In this document: positions 25,141 through 33,781 of the stretch, one piece after another
Layout of the letters: every line of letters begins with the position of its first letter
How positions within the stretch are numbered: the stretch's first letter is position 1
From: CAZUDO01 sp964618895
GTDB taxonomy: Bacteria; Desulfobacterota; Binatia; DP-6
NCBI GenBank assembly: GCA_964618895.1
Contig: CAZUDO010000057.1
Span: 243,581-307,580, forward strand
Length of the DNA: 64,000 nucleotides
Direction of reading: 5' to 3'
Notes under the pieces: generated by a model
Database searches by the model: none
Seen by the model: only the letters and a program-made list of their open reading frames with translations
What the model was told of the DNA's origin: nothing
Translations under genes and position numbers: made by a program

Positions 25141-25704
25141 ATGCGCTGGCGGCAGGTCCTCGTCCTGTATGCCGTGCTCGCGGCCCTCGGCGCGGAGTAC
25201 TGGTTCGTCGAGCGGCACCGCCAGCCGGTGGAGACGACCCGACCCGCTCGCCAGCGGCTCCTGACCGTCGAGCGTCGCGACCTCCGGGAGGTCCGGCTGA
25301 CACGGGGCGGGCGCGCGATCGTCGCTCGCGTGACGGGGGGGCAGTGGACGGTGGTCGAGCCCGCCGATGCACCCATTCCGCCCGATCTGGTGGCGGCATT
25401 CGTCGAGGCCCTCCTGGTGGCGGAGGAGATCGACGTGGTGCCCGATGCCGGTGGGGACGACACCGCCTTCGGCTTCGATGCAACCGCGGCGCGGGTCGAG
25501 CTCATGCTGGACGGCGGTCGCTCGGAAGTGATGACCATCGGCGCGCCCAACCCGACCGGCACCCTGGTGTACACGCGCCGGGGGGAGGTCGCGGCCGTCG
25601 TCCTGATCGGGCGCAACGTACGCTACTACGAAGATCTGCTGTTCGACGCCCTGCCGGCGCCGCGCGTCCCCGCCGATGCCCAGACCGCCCCGATCGGGGG
25701 ATAG
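25141..25704 (+). CDS. DUF4340-like membrane-anchored protein
   Basis: The 187-residue protein has one N-terminal helix (VLVLYAVLAALGAEYWFVE) and an exported domain with the DUF4340 pattern: VERRDLREVRLTRGG, WTVVEP, FVEALLVAEEIDVV, FGFDATAARVELML and a final TLVYTRRGE...VVLIG. DUF4340 proteins regularly follow GldG-like genes, and the gap here is 6 bases. Length is short for the family, whose members often have two such repeats. Confidence 0.8.
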   Translation: MRWRQVLVLYAVLAALGAEYWFVERHRQPVETTRPARQRLLTVERRDLREVRLTRGGRAIVARVTGGQWTVVEPADAPIPPDLVAAFVEALLVAEEIDVVPDAGGDDTAFGFDATAARVELMLDGGRSEVMTIGAPNPTGTLVYTRRGEVAAVVLIGRNVRYYEDLLFDALPAPRVPADAQTAPIGG

Positions 25705-25813
25705 GGCACCCCGTCGGGTGAGTACGGATATGCGTGTCGAGTCCCGTTGACGCCCCGAGGGGGGGCGGTGTAGGAGCAGCCAGCTTCAACCCCGACCGAG
25801 AAGGAGACCGGAC

Positions 25814-27100
25814 ATGGCGAACAAGCCGGGCTGGTGGTTCGTGCGCGTAGGCGCGCTCACCGTGGCACTCGTGTTCCTCGGCGTCATCGGCGCCGCCCCC
25901 ATCCGCGCGGACGTGGCGGCCGGCGACCGGATCACGGACCAGAACATCGACAAGGTGAAGGACCTCATCTCGCCCGGGATGGAGTGGTGCATCAAGCACG
26001 GCTGGCCGCTCACCATCGTCGAGCCGAAGCGCATCGAATGGCCCGCCGCCTACAAGGCCGCCACCGAGAAGTACTCGGGCCAGGTGAAGCTGTCACCGGA
26101 CGGTCTCTCCCTCCAGGGGTACGTCGCCGGGCTGCCCTTTCCGAACATCGATCCCAAGGACCCACAGGTCGCCCTCAAGATCATGTGGAACTACAACTAC
26201 CAGTTCCTCACCACCGACGACGTCGACCTGCGCAACTTCGACGCCGACACGGGCTCCGTCGCCGACCATGGCCCGCTCTCGGTCGAGCGCCACTTCCTCC
26301 TCGATCACTTCCGCCGCCTGTTCTGGAATGGCCGGCTCTACGTCGAGCCCAAGCCGGACAAGCCCAACCCGAACGGCTACCGCGCGCAGCAGGGGTTGTA
26401 TCCCATCCTCGAGCCGTTCGACCTGAAGGGCGTGGGCGCGCTCGGCAACCGCTACATCGACCCGGCCAAGCAGGACGACTCGTGGCTCTACCTGCCGTCG
26501 CTGCGCCGGGTGCGGCGTCTGTCCACGGCCCAGCGCTCGGACGCGTTGTTCGGCCAGGACACCGACGTGGACAGCTACTTCGGCTACGCGGGCCACATCG
26601 CCTGGATGGACTGGAAGTTCCTCGGCGAGCGCGAGGTCCTGGGGTCGTTCCATGGCCAGCACTTCCCGGTGAAGTGGAACGACAAAGTCGACTGGGCCTT
26701 CGACGACGTGTGGGAGAAGCGCAAGGTGTACGTGATCGAGGGAGTGTCCAAGCTGCCGCAGTACGCCTACTCGAAGCGCGTGCTCTTCATCGACAAGGAA
26801 GCCTGGATCATGCCCTTCACCGACATCTACGACCGGTCGGGCGAGCTGTGGAAGATCTGGATCAACAACTTCAGCTTCCGCAAGAAGAGCGAAGGTTCCA
26901 ACGTGATCGAGTACCCGGACGAGATGGGCTTCCTGCCTGCGATCGTCATGGTCGACCTGCAGCTCGAGCACGCCACCAAGGCGTCGCTGCCGAGCCCGCG
27001 GTTCCCCGGCGAGCAGGGCTGGTACTTCAACCAGGGCGAGAAGGCGGGCGTGACCGACGACTGGTTCACGGTCGCGGCGCTCGTGGCGGCGGGCCGGTAG
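25814..27100 (+). CDS. DUF1329 family secreted protein, second copy
   Basis: The 428-residue protein has a signal peptide (VGALTVALVFLGVIGAAPIRA) and the full DUF1329 pattern: GYVAGLPFPNIDPKDPQVALKIMWNYNYQ, DDSWLYLPSLRRVRRLSTAQRSDALFGQDTDVDSYFGYAGHI, and VYVIEGVSKLPQYAYSKRVLFIDKEAW. The fold is related to lipoprotein-carrier LolA/LolB proteins. AAGGAG precedes the ATG. A 109-base gap separates it from the DUF4340 gene. It ends the transport operon, and pairing with an RND permease is the usual context of the family. A lipid carrier role is inferred. Confidence 0.88.
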   Translation: MANKPGWWFVRVGALTVALVFLGVIGAAPIRADVAAGDRITDQNIDKVKDLISPGMEWCIKHGWPLTIVEPKRIEWPAAYKAATEKYSGQVKLSPDGLSLQGYVAGLPFPNIDPKDPQVALKIMWNYNYQFLTTDDVDLRNFDADTGSVADHGPLSVERHFLLDHFRRLFWNGRLYVEPKPDKPNPNGYRAQQGLYPILEPFDLKGVGALGNRYIDPAKQDDSWLYLPSLRRVRRLSTAQRSDALFGQDTDVDSYFGYAGHIAWMDWKFLGEREVLGSFHGQHFPVKWNDKVDWAFDDVWEKRKVYVIEGVSKLPQYAYSKRVLFIDKEAWIMPFTDIYDRSGELWKIWINNFSFRKKSEGSNVIEYPDEMGFLPAIVMVDLQLEHATKASLPSPRFPGEQGWYFNQGEKAGVTDDWFTVAALVAAGR

Positions 27101-27195
27101 GGCGCCGCTGTCGTAGCGGTGGTCGCGCACACGCGACACGTTCCCACCGCCGGTCGGTTGTCAGCGCGGAGGGATTCTAGTACTCGACCGAGATC

Positions 27196-28323
27196 ATGCC
27201 GTCAGCGTTGGGGCGCTTCCGGTTGCTGGATCTGTCGCGGCAGTTGCCGGGGCCGTTCTGTTCGATGCTGCTCGGCGACCTGGGCATGGACGTGCTGGCC
27301 GTGTACGCGCCCAACGATCCCATGGGCATGGGGATCCCGCTCCTCGGCCGTAACAAGCGCAGCATGACGCTCAACCTGAAGGCGCCGGAGGGGCGGACCG
27401 TGTTCCAGCAGCTGGCGCGCGAGGCGGATGTGGTGCTGGAGGGGTCGCGGCCGGGGGCGTCCACGCGGCTCGGTGTCGACTACGATACGCTCGAGAAGAT
27501 CAACCCGCGCATCGTCTACTGCTCGATCTCGGGCTACGGCCAGGACGGGCCGTACCGGGATCGTGTCGGGCACGACGTCAACTACCTCGGCTTCGCCGGC
27601 GTCATCGATACCACCGGCGTGGCCGACGGCCCGCCCACCATCCCGGGCGTCCAGATCGCTGACATCGGCGGCGGCGCGCTCATGGCGGCGGTCGGGATCC
27701 TGGCCGCCCTGTGGGCGCGGGAAGAGACGGGCAAGGGGCAGTTCGTTGACATCGCCATGATGGACGGCGCGGTGGCGTGGCAGGTGATCAACGTCTTCCG
27801 CACCCTGCTCGACGGCCAGGAGCAACGGCGGGGTGCCAGCCTGCTGAACGGCCGCCACCCGTGCTACGCGCTCTACGAGACCAAGGACGGTCGCTGGGTC
27901 ACGGTCGGGGCGCTCGAGCCGCACTTCTGGCGGACCCTGTGCGAGCGTCTCGACCTGCCCGAGCTGGTCGACAAGCAGTTCGCCGAGGGGAACGAGCGCG
28001 AGGCGATCTTCCGCCAGGTGCGGGCCACGTTCCGTGAGCGCACCATGGCGGAGTGGGTCGAGCGGCTGGCCGACCAGGACATCTGCTTCGGCCCGGTAGC
28101 GACGGTCAGTGAGATGCTGGCCGATCCCCAGGTGCGTCATCGCCGGATGGTGGTCGAGCTCGACGGCCGGCGGACGCTCGGCAATCCCCTGAAACTCTCG
28201 GCCACGCCGCCCGAGCTGCGCACCGCCCCACCGCGGCACGGGGAGCACACCGACCCGGAGCTCGCTCGCCTGGGCTACTCGGCGGCCGAGATCGCCAGCC
28301 TGCGCGAGCGCGGTGTCGTCTAG
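27196..28323 (+). CDS. Class III CoA-transferase (CaiB/BaiF family)
   Basis: The 375-residue enzyme transfers CoA between carboxylic acids. Motifs are the N-terminal LLDLSRQLPGPFCSMLLGDLGMDVL, the core GRNKRSMTLNLKAPEG, SISGYGQDGPY and the likely catalytic Asp in VDIAMMDGAVAW, with the C-terminal GPVATVSEMLADPQVRHRRM. It starts a catabolic operon with an acyl-CoA dehydrogenase, hydratases and an SDR, so it probably activates the growth substrate as a CoA ester. The substrate cannot be read from the sequence; bile-acid, carnitine and aromatic acids are family precedents. Confidence 0.92.
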   Translation: MPSALGRFRLLDLSRQLPGPFCSMLLGDLGMDVLAVYAPNDPMGMGIPLLGRNKRSMTLNLKAPEGRTVFQQLAREADVVLEGSRPGASTRLGVDYDTLEKINPRIVYCSISGYGQDGPYRDRVGHDVNYLGFAGVIDTTGVADGPPTIPGVQIADIGGGALMAAVGILAALWAREETGKGQFVDIAMMDGAVAWQVINVFRTLLDGQEQRRGASLLNGRHPCYALYETKDGRWVTVGALEPHFWRTLCERLDLPELVDKQFAEGNEREAIFRQVRATFRERTMAEWVERLADQDICFGPVATVSEMLADPQVRHRRMVVELDGRRTLGNPLKLSATPPELRTAPPRHGEHTDPELARLGYSAAEIASLRERGVV

Positions 28324-28428
28324 CCGATGGCGGGTATCCTCGCCACCGGGGCCTCTACTGTCAGGTGACGGACGGCGAGGCGAGACCCGCCACCCACTGA
28401 ATCTGCGACCCCGAGAGGACGGATTTCG

Positions 28429-29565
28429 ATGGATTTCGGTTTCAGCGAAGAACAGGAGATGCTCCGCAAGTCGGCCCGGGACTTCCTGACCAAGGAATGT
28501 CCCATGACCTATGTCCGTCGCATGATGGACGACGACCGCGGCTTCACGGACGACCACTGGCGCAAGATGGCGGAACTCGGCTGGATGGGCCTCATCCTGC
28601 CCGAGGCACAGGGCGGCGCCGGCCTCACCTTCGTCGATCTGGTGGTGGTGCTCGAAGAGATGGGGCGCGTCGTGCTGCCCGGGCCCTACTTCGCCACCGT
28701 CATCCTGGGTGGGGTGGTGCTCGCGGAGGGCGGCACCGCGGCGCAGCAGGGGGAGTTCCTCCCCAAGCTCGCTGCCGGCGAGCTGCGCGCCACGCTGGCG
28801 CAGCTCGAGCCGTCGGGGCGCTGGGACGCGGACGGCATCCAGCTGGAGGCCAAGGCCGCGGGCGGGGGGTACGTGCTGTCCGGGACCAAGCTGTTCGTGC
28901 CCGATGCGCACACTGCCGATCTGCTGATCGTCGCCGGACGGGCGCCCGGATCGGCGGGACGCGACGGGCTGTCGCTCTTCCTGGTCGACGCGCGCGCCAA
29001 GGGCGTCACGACGACGCTCTTGAAGACCATGGACCAGACGCGCAAGCTCTGCGAGGTGGTGCTCGACGGCGTGCCGGTCGCCGAAGAGCGCGTGCTCGGG
29101 ACGGTCGGGCAGGGGTGGGGGCTGCTCGAGCGCGTGGTCGATCGCGGCAAGGTGGCCATGTGCGGCGAGATGTGCGGCGGCGCCCAGAAGGTCCTCGAGA
29201 TGTCGGTCGACTACGCCAAGGTGCGGGAGCAGTTCGGGAAGCCGATCGGCAGCTTCCAGGCCATCCAACACAAGTGCGCCAACATGCTGGTCGAGGTCGA
29301 GAGCTCCAAGTCGGCGACCTACTACGCCGCCTGGGCGGTGGCGAACGACGTGCCCGAGGCCCCGCTGGCCGCCGCCATGGCCAAGGCCTATTGCTCGGAT
29401 GCCTACCGCCACACCGGCGGCGAGGGCATCCAGATCCACGGCGGCATCGGCTTCACGTGGGAACACGACATGCACATCTACTTTAAGCGTGCCAAGAGTT
29501 CTGAGGTGACCTTCGGCGACGCCACCTGGAACCGCGAGCTGGTCGCACAGCTGATCGGCTTGTGA
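28429..29565 (+). CDS. Acyl-CoA dehydrogenase
   Basis: The 378-residue flavoenzyme has the three ACAD domains: N-terminal helices (MDFGFSEEQEMLRKSARDFLTKECP), a mid beta domain (GRWDADGIQLEAKAAGGGYVLSGTKLFVPDA) and a C-terminal bundle (YAKVREQFGKPIGSFQAIQHKCANML). The C-terminal GGIGFTWEHDMHIYFKRAK resembles FadE-type enzymes acting on bulky or branched acyl-CoAs rather than the usual YEGT motif. The downstream gene overlaps the stop, so a coupled dehydrogenation-hydration step is likely. Substrate unknown. Confidence 0.92.
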   Translation: MDFGFSEEQEMLRKSARDFLTKECPMTYVRRMMDDDRGFTDDHWRKMAELGWMGLILPEAQGGAGLTFVDLVVVLEEMGRVVLPGPYFATVILGGVVLAEGGTAAQQGEFLPKLAAGELRATLAQLEPSGRWDADGIQLEAKAAGGGYVLSGTKLFVPDAHTADLLIVAGRAPGSAGRDGLSLFLVDARAKGVTTTLLKTMDQTRKLCEVVLDGVPVAEERVLGTVGQGWGLLERVVDRGKVAMCGEMCGGAQKVLEMSVDYAKVREQFGKPIGSFQAIQHKCANMLVEVESSKSATYYAAWAVANDVPEAPLAAAMAKAYCSDAYRHTGGEGIQIHGGIGFTWEHDMHIYFKRAKSSEVTFGDATWNRELVAQLIGL

Positions 29566-30008
29566 TGGAGATCGACCGCTCCATCATCGGGCAGTGGGGC
29601 CCCCTCACCCAGATGCCGGTCGAGTTCGGCAAGATGCGCGAGTTCGCGCGTGCGCTGAAGGACGACAGTCCGGCGTACCGTGATCCCGCCACCAGCGTTC
29701 CGCCGCCGACGTTCCTCATGAGCATCGCGCACTGGCTCGGGGATCTGTCGGCGACACGGCCCGGCGTACGGCTCGACATGCGCCGGGTGCTGCACGGCGA
29801 GCAGGAGTTCGAGTACCTGCACCCCATCCGGCCGGGCGACATGCTCAGCGCGCGCTCGCGTACCAAGGACATCTTCGAAAAGCCCGGCAAACGCGGCGGG
29901 AAGATGCTGTTCGTGGTGGGCGAGACCGAGTTCACCAACCAGCGCGGCGAGATCGTGGCCTACATGCGGAACACCCTGATCCAGACCGAAGGCGCGGCGC
30001 AGGCATGA
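29565..30008 (+). CDS. MaoC/FAS1-like dehydratase subunit, non-catalytic type
   Basis: The 147-residue hotdog protein starts at ATG 29565 (GTG 29562 is also in frame), overlapping the dehydrogenase stop. It resembles the N-terminal half of MaoC-type dehydratases (LDMRRVLHGEQEFEYLHPIRPGDMLSARSRTKDIFEK...GKMLFVVGETEFTNQRGE) and lacks the D-x4-H hydratase motif. The next gene carries that motif, and the two overlap by ATGA. That fits an asymmetric heterodimer like HadAB, one chain binding the acyl chain and the other supplying catalysis. Confidence 0.85.
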   Translation: MEIDRSIIGQWGPLTQMPVEFGKMREFARALKDDSPAYRDPATSVPPPTFLMSIAHWLGDLSATRPGVRLDMRRVLHGEQEFEYLHPIRPGDMLSARSRTKDIFEKPGKRGGKMLFVVGETEFTNQRGEIVAYMRNTLIQTEGAAQA

Positions 30009-30430
30009 CGACGTTCGACCAGGTGCGCGAGGGCGACGCGCTGCCGGTGGTGGTGGTCGAGCGGCTCACGCGCACCGACCTGGTGCGCTATGCCGGCGCC
30101 TCGGGCGACTTCAACCCGATCCACCACGACGAGGAGTTCGCGCGCGCGGCCGGCAACCCACGGGTGTTCGGGCACGGTATGCTGACGGCCGGCCTGCTGG
30201 CGCGCTGCATCACGGACTTCCTCGGGGGGCCGGAGGGGCTGCGCCGCTACAAGGTCCGCTTCGCCACGCGGGTGTGGCCGGGCGACACGATCACCTGCCG
30301 CGGCACGGTCACCCGGCGCTACGAGGCCGACGGCGAGGGACGCATCGACGGCGAGGTGACGGCCGTGACCCAGACGGGCGAGACCGCGGTCAGCGGCACG
30401 TTCACGGCGGCAGTGCGCCGGCCCATCTGA
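30005..30430 (+). CDS. MaoC-like (R)-specific enoyl-CoA hydratase, catalytic subunit
   Basis: The 141-residue single-hotdog protein has the hydratase-2 motif YAGASGDFNPIHHDEEFARAAG, with Asp and His as the likely acid/base pair, and FGHGMLTAGLLARCITDFLG. Hydration of an enoyl-CoA to a (3R)-hydroxyacyl-CoA is expected. It overlaps its partner by four bases and is followed by an SDR one base later, which could oxidise the product. Confidence 0.9.
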   Translation: MTTFDQVREGDALPVVVVERLTRTDLVRYAGASGDFNPIHHDEEFARAAGNPRVFGHGMLTAGLLARCITDFLGGPEGLRRYKVRFATRVWPGDTITCRGTVTRRYEADGEGRIDGEVTAVTQTGETAVSGTFTAAVRRPI

Positions 30431-30431
30431 G

Positions 30432-31184
30432 ATGGCCGGGGTGGCGCTCGTTACCGGTGGGGGACGGGGCATCGGGCGGGCGATCGCGCTCCGTCTGGCG
30501 CGGGCGGGGCACGCGATCGCCATCGCGGACCTGGACGGCGACAGCGCGGTCGCCGTAGCGACGGAGGTCGGCGGCACCGGGGCCCGTGCCGTGAGCGTGG
30601 CGGCCGACATCGCCGAGCGGGCGAGCGTGCAGGCGGCGGTGCAACGGGTCGAGGCGGAGCTCGGCCCGGTCGAGGTGCTAGTGAACAACGCCGGCTGGGA
30701 ACGGCTCGCACTGTTCGTGGAGAGCGACCCCGCCCTGTGGGATCGCTTGATCGCCATCAACCTGAAGGGGCCGCTGCACGTGACCCACGCCGTCCTGCCC
30801 GGCATGATCGCACGCCGGGGCGGCCGCGTGATCAGCATCGCCTCCGACGCCGGGCGCGTGGGGAGCACCGGCGAGGCCGTCTACGCGGCGTGCAAGGCCG
30901 GCATCATCGGCTTCAGCAAGGCGCTGGCGCGCGAGGTCGCCCGCTACGGGATCACCGTGAACGCCGTCTGTCCGGGCCCCACCGATACCCGGCTGCTCGC
31001 CGACGTGATGGCCGGCGAGCGCGGCGCCAAGATCCTGGCCGGCATGCAGCGCGCCATCCCGCTCGGCCGCCTCGCGCAGCCGGACGATGTTGCCGGCGCC
31101 GTCGCATATTTCGCCTCGGCCGAGGCCGGTTACGTAACGGGCCAAGTGATGAGTGTTTCCGGCGGCCTCACCATGGCCGGCTGA
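30432..31184 (+). CDS. Short-chain dehydrogenase (FabG/BadH-like)
   Basis: The 250-residue SDR has TGGGRGIG cofactor motif at residues 8-15, Asp after beta-2 (IADLDGD) favouring NAD, NNAG at about 86-89, catalytic Ser in ISIASDAG and the YAACK motif (Tyr and Lys). The C-terminal GYVTGQVMSVSGGLTMAG is typical of FabG-like enzymes. It is the last gene of the CoA operon and most likely oxidises the 3-hydroxyacyl-CoA from the hydratase. It converges on mlaD with a 46-base gap. Confidence 0.92.
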   Translation: MAGVALVTGGGRGIGRAIALRLARAGHAIAIADLDGDSAVAVATEVGGTGARAVSVAADIAERASVQAAVQRVEAELGPVEVLVNNAGWERLALFVESDPALWDRLIAINLKGPLHVTHAVLPGMIARRGGRVISIASDAGRVGSTGEAVYAACKAGIIGFSKALAREVARYGITVNAVCPGPTDTRLLADVMAGERGAKILAGMQRAIPLGRLAQPDDVAGAVAYFASAEAGYVTGQVMSVSGGLTMAG

Positions 31185-31230
31185 CGCCCGGCGTGCGGAG
31201 CGGCGCGGTGCGGTTGCTGGTCTCTTGCGC

Positions 31231-32199
31231 CTAGAACAAGCTGGTGACGATGGTCCCGAGGAGCGAGATCGCCGACTGGTCCTCCACCGACTGCGTCGCC
31301 CGGTTGACCGTGCGCAGCGTGTCCTGCGCCTCGGCGTAGAGGCTGTCGTCGGTGAGCGCCTTCCCCAGACTGCCCTCGCCGGCGCGCAGCGCGTCGGTGA
31401 TCTCCTGGGCGTTCTGGGCCGTTGCCTGCAGGGTGTCAACCGTCTGCCGCACCTGCTCGTAGAGGCCGCCGTCCTCGCGCAGGAGCTTGCCGAGTGTGCC
31501 CTGGCCGTCCGCCAGCGCCTGCGTCACCTGGTTCAGGTCCTGGACCGAGCGGCGCACGTCGCCGAGGGTGGCGGTGGCGCCCTCGTAGAGCGCCGGGTCG
31601 TTCAGCAGGAGCCCGAGCGTCCCGGTGCCGCGGTCGAGCTTGTCGGCGATCGACGCCACGTGCTGGGCGACGGCACCGAGGGCAGTCTCGTTCTCCTCGA
31701 TCAGGTTGGCCAGGCCGGCGAGCAGGCGCTCGGAGTTGGCGCCCACGGTGTCCGCCAGGACGCGGACGCTGGCCGCCACGCCCGAGAGCTGGTCGACGAC
31801 CTCGGCGAAGCCGGCAGGCGTCTCGCCGTCGAGCACGTCGCCCGGGGCGGCGGGCGCCGCCCCCGGGCTGCCGAGCGACAGGGCCACGAAGCGCTCGCCG
31901 CTGAGGGCGCGGAAGTCGAGGCGGGCGACGGCGTCCTTCTTGACCGTCACGCCGTCCTTCAGCGCCAGGGCGACGCGCACGTGGTCGCCGTCGAGCGTCA
32001 GGCCCTCGACCCGGCCGGACTTGATGCCCGCGACGCGCACGTCGGCGCCGACGTCGAGCCCCTGCACGTCGCGGAAGGTGGCGTACAGCGGATAGCGCCG
32101 GCGGAAGAGCCCGACGCCGAGGGTCAGCTCGACGGCGACGAACAGGAGGACGAGTCCGACCAGGAAGAAGGCCCCGATGCGTTGTTCGTTGGTGAGCAT
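31231..32199 (-). CDS. mlaD: MCE-domain lipid-binding protein MlaD
   Basis: The 322-residue protein has one N-terminal anchor (IGAFFLVGLVLLFVAVELTLGV) and an MCE domain (YPLYATFRDVQGLDVGADVRVAGIKSGRVEGL). The C-terminal region contains three imperfect repeats headed GTGTLGLLL (191), GQGTLGKLL (232) and GEGSLGKAL (275) within predicted helices, spaced 41-43 residues. MlaD forms the periplasmic ring of the phospholipid ABC transporter. The C-terminal helices could extend as a tube. It follows mlaF by 11 bases. Confidence 0.92.
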   Translation of the reverse strand: MLTNEQRIGAFFLVGLVLLFVAVELTLGVGLFRRRYPLYATFRDVQGLDVGADVRVAGIKSGRVEGLTLDGDHVRVALALKDGVTVKKDAVARLDFRALSGERFVALSLGSPGAAPAAPGDVLDGETPAGFAEVVDQLSGVAASVRVLADTVGANSERLLAGLANLIEENETALGAVAQHVASIADKLDRGTGTLGLLLNDPALYEGATATLGDVRRSVQDLNQVTQALADGQGTLGKLLREDGGLYEQVRQTVDTLQATAQNAQEITDALRAGEGSLGKALTDDSLYAEAQDTLRTVNRATQSVEDQSAISLLGTIVTSLF

Positions 32200-32210
32200 G
32201 GTGACGCTCC

Positions 32211-32978
32211 TCAGCGGCCGAGCGCGGCGGCACGCAGGAACTCGCGCGTGAGCGGGTGCCCGCTCGCGGCGAGGCCCTGCGGCGTGCTGACCTCGGCGAT
32301 GCGCCCCTGGTCGAGGACGGCGATGCGATCGGCGATCGCCCGGGCCAGGGGCAGGTTGTGGGTGACGAGTATCTGTGTGGCGCCGCGCGTCGTGCGGATG
32401 CGGGTGATGAGCTGTGCGATCTGCTCGGTCAAGATGGGATCCAGGTCGGCGGTGGGCTCGTCGTACAGGATGAGCTCCGGATCGACGGCCAGGGCGCGGG
32501 CGATCGCGACGCGCTTGCGCATCCCGCCCGACAGTTGGTCCGGAAGCTTGTGTTCGGTCCCGGCCATTTCGACCTGCGCCAAGGCATGCCGGACTGCTGC
32601 CGCGATCGTCGCCGGCGTGTGGCGACGGCTCTCGCGCAGACGGAGGGCGACGTTCTCCGCCACTGTGAGCGAGGCCAACAGGGCGCCGCTCTGGAACACC
32701 ATGGCGATACGGAAGGGCTTGGCGGCGGGCGGCAGTGCGCGATAGGCGGGCAGCTCGAGCCCGCCGACGAGGATCCGTCCCGCGTCCGGGCGCTCGAGGC
32801 CGATGATCTGTCGCAGCAGGACCGACTTGCCGGTTCCGCTCTGGCCGACGATCGCGACCAGCTCCCCCGCGCGCACCTCCAGGTCGACCCCGCCGAGGAC
32901 CACGTGGCTGCCGTAGCCTTTGTGCAGCCCATCCAGCCCGACGGCGACGCCCCGTCCCGATGTGGTGGCAGGTGGCAT
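32211..32978 (-). CDS. mlaF: Phospholipid ABC transporter ATPase MlaF
   Basis: The 255-residue ATPase has Walker A GQSGTGKS, Q-loop MVFQSGALLASLTVAENVALRLRE, signature LSGGMRKRVAIARALA and Walker B LILYDEPTADLDP with the H-loop VTHNLPLA. The Phe-Gln-Ser-Gly Q-loop is characteristic of MlaF/TtgA. The start at 32978 (MPPATTS) shares a base with the mlaE stop. It works with MlaE and MlaD to move phospholipid between membranes. Confidence 0.93.
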   Translation of the reverse strand: MPPATTSGRGVAVGLDGLHKGYGSHVVLGGVDLEVRAGELVAIVGQSGTGKSVLLRQIIGLERPDAGRILVGGLELPAYRALPPAAKPFRIAMVFQSGALLASLTVAENVALRLRESRRHTPATIAAAVRHALAQVEMAGTEHKLPDQLSGGMRKRVAIARALAVDPELILYDEPTADLDPILTEQIAQLITRIRTTRGATQILVTHNLPLARAIADRIAVLDQGRIAEVSTPQGLAASGHPLTREFLRAAALGR

Positions 32979-33781
32979 CAGGCGAGGGCGAACGAGACGC
33001 GGACGATCAGGAAGTCGAACACGAGGATCATGATGAAGCTCCACACGACTGCGGCGGTGGTGGCGGTGGCGATGCCCTCCGTCCCGCCCCGGGCACGGAA
33101 GCCGAACGCGCACGGGATGAGGGAGGCGATGGTGCCGAAGGCGAGACTCTTCATCAACCCGACCACGACGTCGCGGAAGTGCACCCACTCGAGCATGCGT
33201 GCGAAGTACTCGTTCACGGTGATCTTGATGGCGGGATCGATGGCGATCACGGCGGCCCCACCCCAGACGCCGATGAAGTCGGCGTACAGGACGAGCAGCG
33301 GGAGCGCCAGCGTCGCCGCCACCACCCGCGGCATGGCGAGGTAGCGGACTGGGTCGATGTCCATGGTCCGGAGCGCGCTGATCTCGTCGTAGACCGTCAT
33401 CGACCCGAGCTCCGCGGCGATGGCCGAGCCGGCCCGCCCGGCCATCAGAAAGGCCATCATCACGGGGCCGAGCTCCTTCGTCATGGCAAGCCCCACCAGC
33501 GGCCCGAGCACGCCCTGGCTCACCTCGCGCAGCTGGTCGGCGGCCTGGACCACCAGCACCATGCCGACGAAGAGCGACAGCAGGGCCCCGATCAGGAGCG
33601 CATCGGTGCCGATCCGGACCAGTTGCACCGCGACGCGCTGCCGGTCGGCCACCACGTACACGGTGGCGCGCAGCGTCGCCCCCGCCAGGCGGGTGATCTC
33701 GCCGAGCACCTGCAGGACCTCGAGCAGGCTGGCGCCCAGGCGGGCGACGGGCCCGGGGCCCCGGCCGCCGTCAGCCGGCAT
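32978..33781 (-). CDS. mlaE: Phospholipid ABC transporter permease MlaE
   Basis: The 267-residue permease has five helices and the MlaE signature TKELGPVMMAFLMAGRAGSAIAAELGSM, followed by VYDEISALRTMDIDPVRYLAMPRV. The end of the upstream uncharacterised gene overlaps its start by 11 bases, so the two are translationally close. Confidence 0.93.
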   Translation of the reverse strand: MPADGGRGPGPVARLGASLLEVLQVLGEITRLAGATLRATVYVVADRQRVAVQLVRIGTDALLIGALLSLFVGMVLVVQAADQLREVSQGVLGPLVGLAMTKELGPVMMAFLMAGRAGSAIAAELGSMTVYDEISALRTMDIDPVRYLAMPRVVAATLALPLLVLYADFIGVWGGAAVIAIDPAIKITVNEYFARMLEWVHFRDVVVGLMKSLAFGTIASLIPCAFGFRARGGTEGIATATTAAVVWSFIMILVFDFLIVRVSFALA

